64,000 nt of DNA from Plumapathes pennacea (GCA_964036295.1 OZ038462.1:14849264-14913263); one strand, 5' to 3'. Positions 1-11,008 are shown, counted from the stretch's first letter. The notes: generated by a model from the letters alone, not told the origin. Numbers and translations: made by a program.

Positions 1-1040
1 GTGGAGGGCGGTGGGGATGGGATTGGAGGTGTGGCTGCTTGCGATGGGGCGTTTCTGTTGCAGTCTGTGCATCCCTCTGGCGTGTCGCGAATGTCCTGTG
101 ACATTCCTGGCCAGTACGCGATTGCGTGTGCGCATTGCTCCATCATGGAGGTGCCTTGGTGAGCAGCATGAAGGTGCTGTAGTACTTGGGTGCGGAGGGA
201 GGTTGGGACCACTACTCGATCTTGGAATAGTAGCACGCCTTCGTGGACATAGAATGACTCGCAGGCAGGCCAGTAGCTGGCCAGTGGGGTGTCAGTTCTG
301 TCGAAGCTTGTGTTTCCTTGCTCAATCAGTTTGAGGATGTAGCTTAAGGATGGGTCGGCTTCCGTTTCCCGAGCGAGGATTGGCCATGAGATCGTGCCTA
401 ACTCTTGCGCTTCGCTGCGGATGGAGGCCAATAGTGCTGACTCTGTCGCGTCAGGCGTAGTGCGTGAATCCTGAAAGCTGCAATCCACTGAGCTTGAGGG
501 CGAAGGGTGTCTCGAGGTTGCGTCAGCGGCAAGATTGGTCTTGCCTGGTTGGTGCACGATTTCGAACCGCCATGGAAGAGTGCGCTGCTTTAGACGGAAC
601 AGGCGAGAGTTTGAGATTTCGTCTAGGGTGCGGTCACCAAAGATCTTGGTTAGTGGCTTGTGATCGGTTACGATGATTAAGTTGTCGCATCCTTGCGTGA
701 AGTACCGCATCTGTTCGAGACCCCAGGCGACTGCAAGTGCTTCTCCCTCGATTGCTGCGTAGCGTTGCTCCGCTGAGGATAGGAAGCGGGAGCCTGCCAA
801 GCTGATTCTCCATCCCCCAGGGCAGCAGTCTGGGATGCCCAAGGGGCAGTCGCAGTGCTGTTGGAGCAGGAAGTAGCCGATGCCACGTTGAGACCAATCG
901 GGACGGAGGCAGGTGCGTTGCTGCATGTCGAAAATTTCGACTCCTTTGCGAATGGCTTCAACTATGGCTGATTTGGAAGACTGGAACGCTGCCTCGAGCT
1001 CGGGTGTCCACGAGAATTGGGTGCGAGCGCTTAAGGAATG
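1..1040 (-). pseudogene. Gypsy pol continuation: RNase H and start of integrase
   Basis: This is the frame-shifted continuation of pol on the minus strand, open from about 1040 to the window edge. It contains RNase H landmarks in order: RPDWSQRGIGYFLLQ, LSSAEQRYAAIEGEALAVAW and NLIIVTDHKPLTKIFG, then the linker FEIVHQPGKTNLAADATSR. Near the edge is an H2C2 integrase zinc-binding region (HLHAAHQGTSMMEQC ... GCTDCNRNAPSQ). There are no internal stops. Only the upstream frameshift separates it from the RT. The integrase catalytic core is outside the window. Confidence 0.85.
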
Positions 1041-2787
1041 GCTTAAAAGGCACCATGATGTCTCGCAGCTGGGCGTAGTTGGCGACTTGATTCATGAGCC
1101 CGAACCAGCTCCTGATGTCAGTGGTGGTTGGCGTGGGAAACTCTCGGATGGCGTCGAGGTATTTCGGTAGTGGCTCGATTCTGTCGTCGGATACCCTGAA
1201 CCCAGCAAAGTCGACTATCCTCTCAGCGAATTGGAACTTGTCTGAGTTCAGGACAATTCCTGCTCGCCCGACGCGTGTAAGGAATTCGATGGTTCTCCAC
1301 CAGTGCTGCTCCAGGTCTGTGTCGTGGTGGATTGTGTCGTCCACGCAGCATTCCTTGCGTTCGAAGGTGGATAGTACGGCGTCAAAGCGGCGGTTGTACC
1401 TGTCCCCGGATGACAGGAAGCCTTGAGGTGCTCTCGTATATCGCCAACGGCCGAAGGGAGTGATGAACATTGTCAGGTGGCGGTCGGGTTCGCGGAGGGG
1501 GACGCTGTGGTACCCGTTCCACGCATCGGTCACCGTCTTCCAGGTATTCTTGGGTATGCGACGCGCCAGCTGAAACGGGGACTCTGAGGCGAATGTCTCT
1601 CGTTTGCAAAACTTGTTTAGGGGCGAGAGATCAACTGTGCGTCGTGGAGACCCATCATGTTTCCGTGTGACCACCATACGATGGCACCATGTCACTGGTT
1701 CGCCATAGGGTACGCGCTCGATTACGCCCAGTGCTTCGTCGCGAAGCAGGTCTTCAAACACGCGCTGCTGCCAATGCAGGGGTACACTGGCCGGGGTATG
1801 GCATGCCTTTGGTTTGGCGTCAGGCTCCACAAGTATCTCAATCGGCGGACCATCCATGCAGGGTAGCGGTCTGTGGGGACAGGTGTTGAACGTCGAAGAC
1901 GCGTAGCGTTCGAGGAGCCACACTTTCATTCGCTCGTTGTTTTCCGGTGTGCATGGGAATGGGAGCTCGGATGGGCGTGGCGGTGGACTGCTGCGCTGTG
2001 GACAGGAGCACGTGGTGCAGCCTGGTGTGGTGGGTGTGTTGCAGCCGTCGTGGATTGATCGCGTTGCATTAATTGGCGGTGTCCCGCTGCTTTCGTCAGG
2101 GTGGGGATCGTAGAGGTTGACTGCGCGGGGGCTGGATGAGAACGCGATGGTTAGGAGGCCAAGGTTTAGGAGCGTCTCACATGACAGGTACAGGTCTTGA
2201 ACTGAGCTGCTAACGTACACCATGGACCGGCACCATGATTCCACGCCCTGTGGAGTCTTGGTTGTGAGCTTGGCAAAGAAGGCCCCTTCGACCAAAATGG
2301 GTGAGCGGTGAGCTGCAGACAAGCTCATCCGTATGGGATGGAGGTCATCACGTGAAAAGCCACAGGCGAGGAAATCGGACAAGGCCCATAGGTCGGATTG
2401 TGCACCGGTGTCGGCAATCCCAGATACGTCAGCAAGAGGGTTAGAGGCGTGGTGCGAGGAGCGGCTCTTTGTTCGGCCGGTGTTGTCTAGCTCAATGGTA
2501 ATGGGTACTCGCGGGTGGTCGCGAAGGCGGGCCCATCTCCATTCCCCTTTAGAAAAGATGTGATGACTTAGCGTTCCTGGTTTGCCGATGGACCCATGTG
2601 TCGTTGGGGTTTGATCTCGATTTCCTGGATGATCTGGGGTCTCTACTGCTTGAAAGGCTGCGAGCTGTGAGATGTGGTCAGCCTCTACAGCCTGAACGCT
2701 AGGTGTGTGGGCCTGGGGCGAGCGCCGTGGGCGCTGTTTCTGATGTCGGTCTCTGTAGCAGGTGATACACACCAGGTGGGGCTTCAT
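958..2787 (-). CDS. Gypsy pol: aspartic protease and reverse transcriptase
   Basis: The open frame is 609 residues. Near residue 135 the retropepsin motif appears as GIADTGAQSDLW. The reverse transcriptase follows from about residue 340: the substrate-side VTRKHDGSPRRTVDLSPLN, the FITPFGRWRY and APQGF boxes, and the catalytic box as CCVDDTIHHD (normally Y-x-D-D), then the thumb-side FAGFRVS. The frame ends early. After the segment MVPFKPFL the minus strand continues in another frame (SARTQFSWTPELEAAF, starting near 1040), which is the normal connection to RNase H. A single extra base at about 1040 explains this. The copy is therefore not functional as written. Confidence 0.85.
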   Translation of the reverse strand: MKPHLVCITCYRDRHQKQRPRRSPQAHTPSVQAVEADHISQLAAFQAVETPDHPGNRDQTPTTHGSIGKPGTLSHHIFSKGEWRWARLRDHPRVPITIELDNTGRTKSRSSHHASNPLADVSGIADTGAQSDLWALSDFLACGFSRDDLHPIRMSLSAAHRSPILVEGAFFAKLTTKTPQGVESWCRSMVYVSSSVQDLYLSCETLLNLGLLTIAFSSSPRAVNLYDPHPDESSGTPPINATRSIHDGCNTPTTPGCTTCSCPQRSSPPPRPSELPFPCTPENNERMKVWLLERYASSTFNTCPHRPLPCMDGPPIEILVEPDAKPKACHTPASVPLHWQQRVFEDLLRDEALGVIERVPYGEPVTWCHRMVVTRKHDGSPRRTVDLSPLNKFCKRETFASESPFQLARRIPKNTWKTVTDAWNGYHSVPLREPDRHLTMFITPFGRWRYTRAPQGFLSSGDRYNRRFDAVLSTFERKECCVDDTIHHDTDLEQHWWRTIEFLTRVGRAGIVLNSDKFQFAERIVDFAGFRVSDDRIEPLPKYLDAIREFPTPTTTDIRSWFGLMNQVANYAQLRDIMVPFKPFLKRSHPILVDTRARGSVPVFQISHS

Positions 2788-3632
2788 GTTCCAGCCTCGG
2801 GTGCCTTCGGTGAAGATCTTGAAAGACGTACTGCAATCTGGACAGAAACCTTCTCCCTGTCTGACAGGGTAGGGGCCTGGGGCGAGGCTGTGGTCGGTGA
2901 TCGTTTCGTCTGTTTAAACGTCGACATGCTGGAGAGTGTTGCTGACGGGAGAGCGTTCCGAGCCATTTCTTTATTTTCCACGACCGCGATTACATCGTTA
3001 ATCGGCTTAGTGAGAATATCTTTCGTTCCCAGGACCTCTCGGCGGATGTCAGGGTCGGAAAGGCCATTTATTAAGACGTCTCGGATGACATGGTCGGTGT
3101 ACGTGACGCTTTTCCCGCAATCGCAGGTCGCTTCGAAAGCACAAGTCTCGACTTTCCCACGCACCCTGGCGGCGAATGCGCGGAATGCTTCGTCTCGCTC
3201 TTGGTGCAGCTGAAGCAGTTCGGTGCATAGGACACACGTGGCCACCGGTATCATGGCGAGGGAACGCATGGCGGCGAGAAGAGTCAGCAGGGTCTCGGTG
3301 GTGGTGTGAGGGTTGGTCTTGAGAAGGCTATCGCCAAGCTCTGCTCCTGCACATTGGAAAAGTAGGGATGGGGCGGATTGCTCATCGATCCCAGAACCCT
3401 GCTTAAAAACTTCCCAACGTCTGATAAAGACGTTCCATTCTTCTATAGATACGCCGATATTGATTGTAGGTCGTGCCAATTTTGGCCCTCGGATGGGAGC
3501 CGGTGTTGAGTGGGCTTGGAGATGTGTGCTGTGGCCCACGGTGTGATTCCCCAACAGTGCGATGGCGAGCTGCTCGGAGACGTCCTGAGTCTTGAACTCG
3601 CAGCCGGGGACTGAACATGCGACGACAACCAT
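2784..3632 (-). CDS. Gag-like protein of Gypsy element
   Basis: This is a 282-residue open frame directly upstream of the protease/RT frame. It has the mostly helical composition of a capsid region (about residues 60-190), including a central stretch reading FIRRWEVFKQGSGI and a later AFAARVRGKVETC. Assignment to gag rests on position and general resemblance, not on a signature motif. The frame ends at a TGA that overlaps the next ATG (ATGA, 2784-2787). However, the other frame reads through the same place as a Cys-x2-Cys ... Cys-x2-Cys knuckle (FCPDCSTSF ... LVCITCY). The gag stop therefore probably results from loss of one base near 2855, not from a designed gag/pol boundary. Confidence 0.65.
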   Translation of the reverse strand: MVVVACSVPGCEFKTQDVSEQLAIALLGNHTVGHSTHLQAHSTPAPIRGPKLARPTINIGVSIEEWNVFIRRWEVFKQGSGIDEQSAPSLLFQCAGAELGDSLLKTNPHTTTETLLTLLAAMRSLAMIPVATCVLCTELLQLHQERDEAFRAFAARVRGKVETCAFEATCDCGKSVTYTDHVIRDVLINGLSDPDIRREVLGTKDILTKPINDVIAVVENKEMARNALPSATLSSMSTFKQTKRSPTTASPQAPTLSDREKVSVQIAVRLSRSSPKAPEAGT

Positions 3633-4383
3633 GGTTTACGACTCGTTCATGAAGTAAACGAGCCTCCTCGATGATGATAGTTTAATCAATCTCAACGATG
3701 AACGAGTCCTAATTGTACAAGTGACACCAAAATACAATAAGATACTAATACCAAATAGACAAATACAAAGTAATGAAATCAACTTACGTAATAACACGAT
3801 GATCAAGGGAGTGAATTACATATAATCACGAGAGTATTATCGCAGTGTTCGTAACCTAAAACAACGTGTCCGACAGTTCTATTCCTTGAGCCTTCCGGTC
3901 AGCGGTGACTCTGTACCGTACGGTCAGCGGTAGTTCTGCAGTCCCTTGAAAATATAACTTGGATCGACAAAGGATCTATGTGTGAAAGTTGGACGCCATG
4001 GAAGAATTTGAAGCTGACGTTTTGAGCGCTAGCCCTTCGTCTGAGCAATTAACAGTGGTTTCAAGTGTCAACTCATTGTTTGTAGCGTGGGAACTCCATT
4101 TACGTGTTTTTTTAGTTTGTTTACGTGCGTCATTGCAACACGTGGACGTGCTTTGGTATAAGAGCTCCTATTTACAGATCGCGCGACCATTTACAATGTC
4201 ACAACTCTCTTGCTCGTTCTTTAGTTACTGCAGAAGTCAGTGCAATAAATCTTCTCGGTGGAGAGGACACAGTGAATTCTACGCCCTGAATGCTTGCAAT
4301 AGCAATATAAAGTCACATCTGAAACAAGTGAGTATCTCACACATGTGTTTCATCCGAGAAAGAGCTAATATTAGCATGAGCAG
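3633..4383. other. Gypsy 5' untranslated/LTR-side region and spacer with an inverted repeat
   Basis: No gene is seen. An 11-base perfect inverted repeat (3640-3650 and 3699-3709, GACTCGTTCAT and its complement) lies just upstream of the gag start, about 48 bases apart, and could fold into a stem at the 5' end of the retrotransposon RNA. Read on the minus strand, TTGGTGTCACTTG near 3722-3734 is a possible primer-binding region, but without an LTR edge this is a guess. Confidence 0.4.
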
Positions 4384-5835
4384 GTCTTTTCGATGAGGAT
4401 GGTCATGGCCTTACCATTTGCCCAAAGCACCGGGCCAAACTCGGGGTGATGTTTTGTCCCAAAAAGAAATGCCTTCATCCTCTCCATGGACGCGGGAAAC
4501 GAAAGCCGGATAGGGGAATAAACCTCCAAATGGCAAAAGAAATAAAGGCAAAATGGAATGTAGTTGTTGCTGTTGGCGCAGGTAAGAAAGATGTTTTTTT
4601 TTCTAATTCTTTAACAGTAGGTTCTCAATTTTGCACGCATTGTTCTTATAAAAGATAAAAGCCGTACTCAGTACAAGTTGTAATCTATGATTTCCTAACG
4701 ATCGTTTTTTGAAAGTCGTCTTTGTTTTGGTATAATACAGGATTGTGTAGATTATGTCGAGTTGAGCATCGCGCCGCTATAGAACAGGCAGAGCAAGAAG
4801 ATGTCCAGGAAACGACAGAGGAAGAAGAACAGAAAGAAGAACAGTCAATGGAAGTCATCGACAACAAAGCAGCTAAAGTTGATCTGCATGAGGCACTCTC
4901 ACCCGTCCTGCACGTCCAGCATCAAGATCTTTTAAGTGAGGTAGAGATTTTTGTCCTGATAACTATTTAATCCGGCAAGTACACTCTTGACTAATTACCC
5001 TGAATTCCATGGCTGATTCTGTCCTCAATAGTCCAGCTGGTGGCTCAACGTTTTATTCTTGCTTTCTGCACGTTTGTAGTGTTTGCTCTATCTTTGTTCT
5101 TCAACATCCAAATTGCAGTCACTGTATCTAACTTCGTATGGCATCCTTTGGCATTCTGGGCGAGTTCCTTGTGATGAAAGTCGACTCGCTCTGCCCATAT
5201 TTCTTGGTCGCTCGGTCGAACATCCCATTCCTTTAGAGCCTATAGGTTCAGTCTTAGTTACGATACCACTAATTGAATATCACTACTAAAATGTGTCTTG
5301 CGCTTCCTCTCGGCTTATTTTTTGTTATATTATATATTCAATTGCAGCCAAGCGATCAAAACTCTGGCATCTCCTTGTCCTCCCAGGGTTCAGTTGCCGA
5401 GGGTGAGACTTCGCAGGAATGGCAGCCAACGCCCCAGGTGTCTCAGACTCCAGTTTCTGAACAACTTCTTGTGCAAGACATCAGATGGTCGTGTTAGCCC
5501 TATAAGGTTGCAGTGTACAAGTGACCTACTGACGTTATCCTCCACGTTGCCTACGGAACCAAAACGCTAAGATTGTCGAGCGGAGAAAAAATACAAATCC
5601 CAAATGTGGTTCACACGGTCATCGCTTCTCGTCTTGTGCAACTGTACCAAACCTATTGTGCAGAAACCGGCTTTCCTACAATGTGACAATCTACGCTCTT
5701 CAATATTATTAAGGTATACTTATAATAGCGCTGTCAGTATCATGCCTTATTGTGCTTTATTGGTCATTTGTTGAGATAAATCGTGTGATAGTCATCGGTA
5801 ATGTTGATAGATGTTTTGCAAGTTGGCTAATTGTA

Positions 5836-6030
5836 TAGAGTCATTTTCGGATGACTTTCTAAAAGCAAAACCAAAGCAAGTACACCGCCAATCACAGAGG
5901 CTGTAGAAAACAATTTCACCCAATCAGAATTGCCAAAGTAACTTTTAAAAGACGTTAATCAGAAGTGCAAGGATACACTTTTATAACTTACTTTCTTGTG
6001 TAAAAAATACTATAATCAGGTTTTGGTTTT
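5836..6030. repeat. Fragment of an anthozoan short inverted-repeat (MITE-like) element
   Basis: The stretch reads TAGAGTCATTTTCGGATGAC followed by AAAGCAAAACCAAAGCAAG and a CCAATCAGAATTG box, and ends with TTTTGGTTTTGCTCTTGATT. It resembles a MITE-like repeat I recall as common in coral genomes, and a related copy lies at 35932-36080. It sits in an intron of the 4384-8988 gene. Confidence 0.45.
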
Positions 6031-7813
6031 GCTCTTGATTAACCAAAATTGCTGCCAAACTTGTTTGTACCAATTGGAAAGTGAAGCAAACAAGAATCCT
6101 GTCTTTTGAAAGCAGCTCAATGTTGATAGCTAATTTATGACCGTCTTCTTAATTTGTTTACTTTCAGGTTTGTGCTGCCTCACAAAAAAAGTCCCTCGCT
6201 GGATTAGACAGCACGCAAACAGATGGTGTGTTCACAATCAATACCTTGGAAGAGACAACTCATCAGCTGGGTCTGCTTGGTATGTTCATTATACAGCGAT
6301 TGTTTTTTCACGGCGCGACTACAAAATGGAAAAATGAGAAAAACTGCTCACGGTGCATCTCACAAAAACCTATATTAAGCAGCCACCTGGCTCGGGCAAT
6401 GGCTTTGTGAGGGACACCAACAATGGGACTTAGGTGTGGTCAAGCTTTGTTTGATGACGCATTGAGTTTGATTATCTGTAAGCTTGGCTGAGGTGTAACA
6501 TTTTGAGTGATGTTGACATTAATTATACTTAATTCTACGTTCTTTAATTTAGCTCTCGCTTAGTCTCGGTTCCCTCGTGGTAAAAAGTGCGCCAAACTAA
6601 TTTATACAATAGAAAGCGTCAGTTGAGACCGCTCATAGGCCACAGTGGCCGCTTAATAAAGGTGACCGTTTTAAGAGGGACAATCTACAGTAAAGTATAG
6701 AGAATATTTTTCGGACTTAACGTTGGTTTTACTCCAGTGTTTTACTCAAGAATATGTTTCAGCACTTACGTTCTTTGTTTGAAAAGGTCTCAAAGATGAC
6801 ACATCAAAGAGTATTCTTAGTGGTCTAAAAGGAGCAAGGCATTACTGGAAAACAGACTTCAAGTTGCATATTTCCAGGGAAGCCCCTTGCGCCCACCACT
6901 GCAGCGTGCACGCGTTAAGCAGTGCTGAAGAGGAGTACCGAGGGAATTGCAAGCACCTGCATGACGTCACTTGTGACCGTTGTGAAGACATCAAAACTAC
7001 ACTTATCTACACAAATCTACACAAATCGATGATCACTGACAACCTAACCGACACGCAAGTGCTGCTAATCATGGACTGGGCAATGAAGTTCCTACCGACC
7101 AGTTACCGAGAGACCCAACGGGACTGGTTTGGGGAGAAGGGGAAATCTTGGCACGTGACTGTAGCCATAACCAAGGACCGCGAGACTGCCGAAATAGAGG
7201 TAATTATTATATGCGACACACAAGGAAGGACCGGAATGGTAATCACATTACCTCAAAGGAGCATAACTATGTGGCAAATACTATTAAAGGGGTTCCACTC
7301 GGGCAATTTAGCATTTCTAGTTTAATGAACATGTTTATTTTCTGTTTAGACCAGAACCTACATTCACCTATTCGAGGATTGCACTCAAAACTGGTTTGCA
7401 GTGGCATCCATTGTCGAGAACACCTTATCGATACTCAAGGAACTTAAACCAGAGCTCTCTCAAGCATTCCTAAGATCAAACAACACTGGTTGCTACCATT
7501 GTGCGTACCTCCTTCTCTCTCTCCCGAGCCTTGGGCAGCGGATTGGTGTGACAATTGCACACTACAACTTTAGCGAGACCCAGGCAGGCAAAGACATCTG
7601 CAACCGCCGCATTGCCGCTGTCAAAAGCCATATGAGGGCACAATGACAAATCCACAGCGGAGTCAAAGGCTGCTATGGAGTGGTGTGTCAAGTCCAAACC
7701 TCGTTGATGACCATGAAAAGGCACACCATGAGCGGCGTCGGCCATCACACCACAAGGATGAGGAAACCATGGGAGAGACAGACGAAGTACACTTTGCATG
7801 CCCGGAGGACAGG

Positions 7814-8988
7814 TGTATAAAAGTGTATCAATCTTACAGCACCCTGCAGCCCCATCTCGATGTTGGAAAGCACCTGTTGAAACTAGAGCGCGAGACCGTG
7901 TACGATGGGATCAAGCGCAAATGGGTCGAAGCTTGCAGGTCTGTGTCTGGGAGTTATGTCCACGGCAACCCATCTGCCTACGGCAGCAGCATGGCAACTT
8001 CAGGTGAACAGGACGCACCAGCAATAGAAGAGGGGTGGGTGCTCAAGAGGCCGAAGAAAGTCGCGCAGTTCTCTGACAATGTCAGGAAATACCTGAAACA
8101 GGTTTTCCTTCAAGGTGAGGAAACAGGGAATAAAGCAGAACCCCAAGATGTAGCTGCACGGATGAAAAGCACCCGCAGAGACGATGGCGCAAAGTTGTTT
8201 GGGAAGTCAGAGTGGCTGAGTACAGCACAAATCATGCACTTCTTCAGCAGGCTCTCGGCCCTGAACAAGAGAGGCCGTCTTCCACGAGACACCTCCAAAG
8301 CAACCGCAGCTGCTGACAGTGATGATGATGAGCCCTTCATTGCCGAGGCGGACAATGAGCGAACCAGGAGGCACATCAGGAGGGAGCTGGAACTTCGGGG
8401 TGGGTGTATAAAAGTGTATCAATCTTACAGCACCCTGCAGCGCCATCTCGATGTTGGAAAGCACCTGTTGAAACTAGAGCGCGAGACCGTGTACGATGAG
8501 ATCAAGCGCAAATGGGTCGAAGCTTGCAGGTCTGTGTCTGGGAGTTATGTCCACGGCAGCCCATCTGCCTACGGCAGCAGCATGGCAACTTCAGGTGAAC
8601 AGGACGCGCCAGCAATAGAAGAGGGGTGGGTGCTCAAGAGGCCGAAGAAAGTCGCACAGTTCTCTGACAATGTCAGGAAATACCTGAAACAGGTTTTCCT
8701 TCAAGGTGTGAAACAGGGAATAAAGCAGAACCCCAAGATGTAGCTGCACGGATGAAAAGCACCCGCAGAGACGATGGTGCAAAGTTGTTTGGGAAGTCAG
8801 AGTGGCTGAGTACAGCACAAATCATGCGCTTCTTCAGCAGGCTCTCGGCCCTGAACAAGAGAGGCCGTCTTCCACGAGACGCCTCCAGAGCAACTGCAGC
8901 TGCTGACAGTGAAGATGATGAGCCCTTAATTGCCGAGGCGGACAATGAGCGAACCAGGAGGCACGTCAGGAGGGAGCTGGAACTTTAG
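7814..8988 (+). repeat. 591-bp tandem duplication inside the last exon
   Basis: Sequence from 7814 (TGTATAAAAGTGTATC) repeats from 8405 with a 591-base offset, that is 197 codons, so the first junction stays in frame (..RRELELRGGCIKVYQ..). The copies differ at only scattered bases, so the duplication is recent relative to the gene. Copy 2 has lost one base near 8708 (GGTGTGAAAC against GGTGAGGAAAC in copy 1), which creates a stop at 8741-8743. After that point the original frame is readable again to a stop at 8986-8988. Confidence 0.93.
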
Positions 8989-9811
8989 TTGAAGTTTTTT
9001 TATTCTTACAGTATGAATTTTGTATATAGGCTTATTATCAGCCGATATTTTTCGACAAACAACGTTTACTACATGCAAAGTACATTCAGACTTTCGAGAT
9101 ACATTTTGTAAAATCGAAGGTAAAATCAGCACTCTTTCGGCACGCCAATCCTCATCTAATGCCTGTTCAAGAGCAAACTAAGCGCCACGGCATCGTTGGA
9201 GTAAACCTTGAAATATTTGTAAATACTTTGTTTACCGTTTCAATGGGGTTCCCAAGCCTTTTAAACTATTTCTGCTCATTGGTTAGTGTACGTTGATCAG
9301 TTAACCGAGATTTGGCTTGCAGTGAAATTTTATTGCATGTCCTGGGGTGTTTTGGTGAGTTGTTTACCAAGTTGAAACTAATTTCTCATCACTCTACAAA
9401 CACTAGGATTTCTAAAGTTCTCAACGACTGTTTAGAAAAGCAATGGTTTTCAAATGCTTGCTGTATTTGAAAATGAAGCAGAATGAAAGATCAATCTCAA
9501 GTGACAGTTCAATCGAGTCAAGCTTTTTGTGCGTGTACAAAAAGCACGCCCAGCACGCCAAAATCCATGCTGGTGAAAAATGTTACAATTTGAACATGTT
9601 AATTAGCGTTTCATTACGTGTCCTCGCCCCGTGCCTGTTTAAGGGCTAAACAAGAATTGATAGAATATACGTATACGATAGAGTATACGTTTAGATCCTA
9701 GTGAATTCTTTATTTGCAAAAAAACAACAACAAAAGAACAAACATGGTAAGTGATTGATATGCGTTGACTGGTGCTCATATATCATGTTTCCCGAATTTG
9801 ATAAATTGTAT
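8989..9811. other. Spacer with no recognised feature
   Basis: AT-rich sequence between the end of the broken 4384-8988 gene and the left terminal repeat of the ISL2EU element. Short open frames here (for example 9443-9649) show no recognisable motif. Confidence 0.6.
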
Positions 9812-9865
9812 AAGCGAGTTCAGAGTCTCGGACGTGTCAATTTTTACCGGGATAAAAACTCTACA
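9812..9865 (+). repeat. Left terminal inverted repeat of ISL2EU element
   Basis: AAGCGAGTTCAGAGTCTCGGACG followed by TTTTTACCGGGATAAAA. It matches the complement of the right end except for about 25 bases missing between TTACCG and GGATAAAA. The transposase ATG lies only about 30 bases inside. Confidence 0.85.
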
Positions 9866-9891
9866 ACGACAAGGCAGTTCCTGTTAACTCA

Positions 9892-11008
9892 ATGAAGCAT
9901 GATCACGATTACGTTTTCTCCTGCAATTGTGTGGAGAATTGTACATGCATCGGTTGCTTGCAAAAAGAGCAAGAACTAAAGAAGAAGCAATCGGAAATTG
10001 ACCTCCTGCAATTCCAAAATTCATGTCTCCAAAACAAGCAGCAGTTAGGAAAAGGGGACACTGATGTGCTGGATAAATTCTTGAAAACCGATGCTAAAGT
10101 CAAAACGTACACTGGATTACCTAGTAAGAGCGCGTTTCAGGACCTCGCAAATTACTTAACTCCAAAAAGCCAAAAAAATAAGGTATTGAAGTGCCTCCAA
10201 GAAAGTAATTTCAAGCAAGGTACCCCGCAAATTTAAGAAGTCACCCAAAAAGTCAGGGCCAAAGAGAAAAATGAAAATAAAGGAGGAGTTGGCACTGGTT
10301 TTAATCAAACTACGCCTTGCAGTTAGGAATGAAATGCTTGGAGATTTATTTTCTATTAGCAAGGGTACTGTTTCCCAGATCTTCAACACCTGGATTAAGT
10401 TCCTGGCCCAGGAACTGAGGCCACTTGTGTACTGGCCCACCAAAGAGAGAATTAAGCAGTGTCTCCCATCATCCCTGTCAAATTACTCAAACCTTCGATG
10501 CACAGTTGACTGCAGCGAAGTATTTATTGATCGCCCAAGAAAGTTGGAAATCCAGGCTCTCACATGGTCTGACTACAAAAAGCATAACACTGTGAAATTT
10601 CTGGTAGAGATTGCACCAAACGGGATGATAAGTTTTCTGTCCAAGGCATGGGGTGGGCGGGCATCCGATCAACTGATCACAAGAGAATCAGGGTTCCTAA
10701 GGCTGGTGGATCCCACAGATTTGATAATGGCAGACAGGGGTTTTACAATCAAAGAAGACCTAATTGTTCGAGGGTCTACTCTGGAAATCCCTCCACCTAG
10801 CTCAGGGCTTGAGCAGATGACCAGAGAAAAAGTGAAAGCTACAAAAAGAATTGCAAATGCAAGGATACATGTAGAAAGGGCTATTGGTCGCATGAAGGGG
10901 TTTTCTATTCTCAAGGATGTCCTCCCAGTCACACTTGTACCTGTCATTGATGATATTCTTGTTGTTTGTGCAGGGCTTTGTAATCTTCTTCCACCATTAG
11001 TTACATAA
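9892..11008 (+). pseudogene. ISL2EU (IS5-like) DDE transposase, one frameshift
   Basis: The protein begins with a Cys-rich coiled segment (SCNCVENCTCIGCLQKEQEL), then a helix-turn-helix region (MLGDLFSISKGTVSQIFNTW) and a DDE_Tnp_4-type core: first Asp in LRCTVDCSEVFID, second in DLIMADRGFTI, Glu in ARIHVERAIGRMKGF. The family signature ALTWSDYKKHNTVKFL is present. The frame breaks at 10219-10220, where an extra G shifts FKQ|VPRKFKKSPKKSG out of frame. The downstream part (from ATG 10271) is clean to the TAA at 11006-11008. It would cut and insert the transposon DNA in the nucleus. Confidence 0.88.

Larger units (their letters stand above)
1..3720 (-). mobile_element. Ty3/Gypsy-like LTR retrotransposon, partial (runs off left edge)
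   Basis: Read on the minus strand the order is gag, aspartic protease, reverse transcriptase, RNase H, then the zinc-binding start of integrase, which is the Ty3/Gypsy order. The integrase core and the 3' LTR lie beyond the left edge. At least two single-base frameshifts (about 2855 and about 1040) break what was probably one long frame, so this is an old, inactive copy. I could not place the 5' LTR: there is no second copy in the window to compare. Only untranslated sequence up to about 3.96 kb lies upstream of gag. Confidence 0.85.
4384..8988 (+). pseudogene. Broken multi-exon gene of a cnidarian multicopy family (Cys/His-rich, DDE-like core)
   Basis: Exons I can place are about 4384-4581, 4741-4937, a Ser/Gln-rich exon from 5348, 6168-6279, 6787-7199 and 7350-8988; the phases of the last three joins agree. 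Exons 1-2 join as a Cys/His-rich module (TICPKHRAKLGVMF ... CLHPLHGRGKRK ... GLCRLCRVEH). Exon 6787-7199 has LLIMDWAMKFLPTSYRETQ and WFGEKGKSWHV; exon 7350 on has SNNTGCYHCAYL and FSETQAGKDICNRR. A C2H2-like stretch (FACPEDRCIKVYQSYSTLQ) and a C-terminal LF..SEW...QI..FFSRLSAL module follow. Breaks: TGA at 7644-7646, a frame change between about 7700 and 7780, and a one-base loss near 8708. I know the family as a large uncharacterised anthozoan one; its function is unknown. Confidence 0.6.

Noticed and set aside
1094-1670. Plus-strand frames over the retrotransposon pol
   Set aside because: Antisense of the clear minus-strand RT/RNase H frames.
7476-7799. 107-residue minus-strand frame in the 4.4-9.0 kb gene
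   Set aside because: Antisense shadow of a recognised plus-strand exon.
8741-8743. Natural stop codon ending the 7643-8743 frame
   Set aside because: Comparison with the first duplicate shows a one-base loss upstream; coding resumes in the original frame to 8988.
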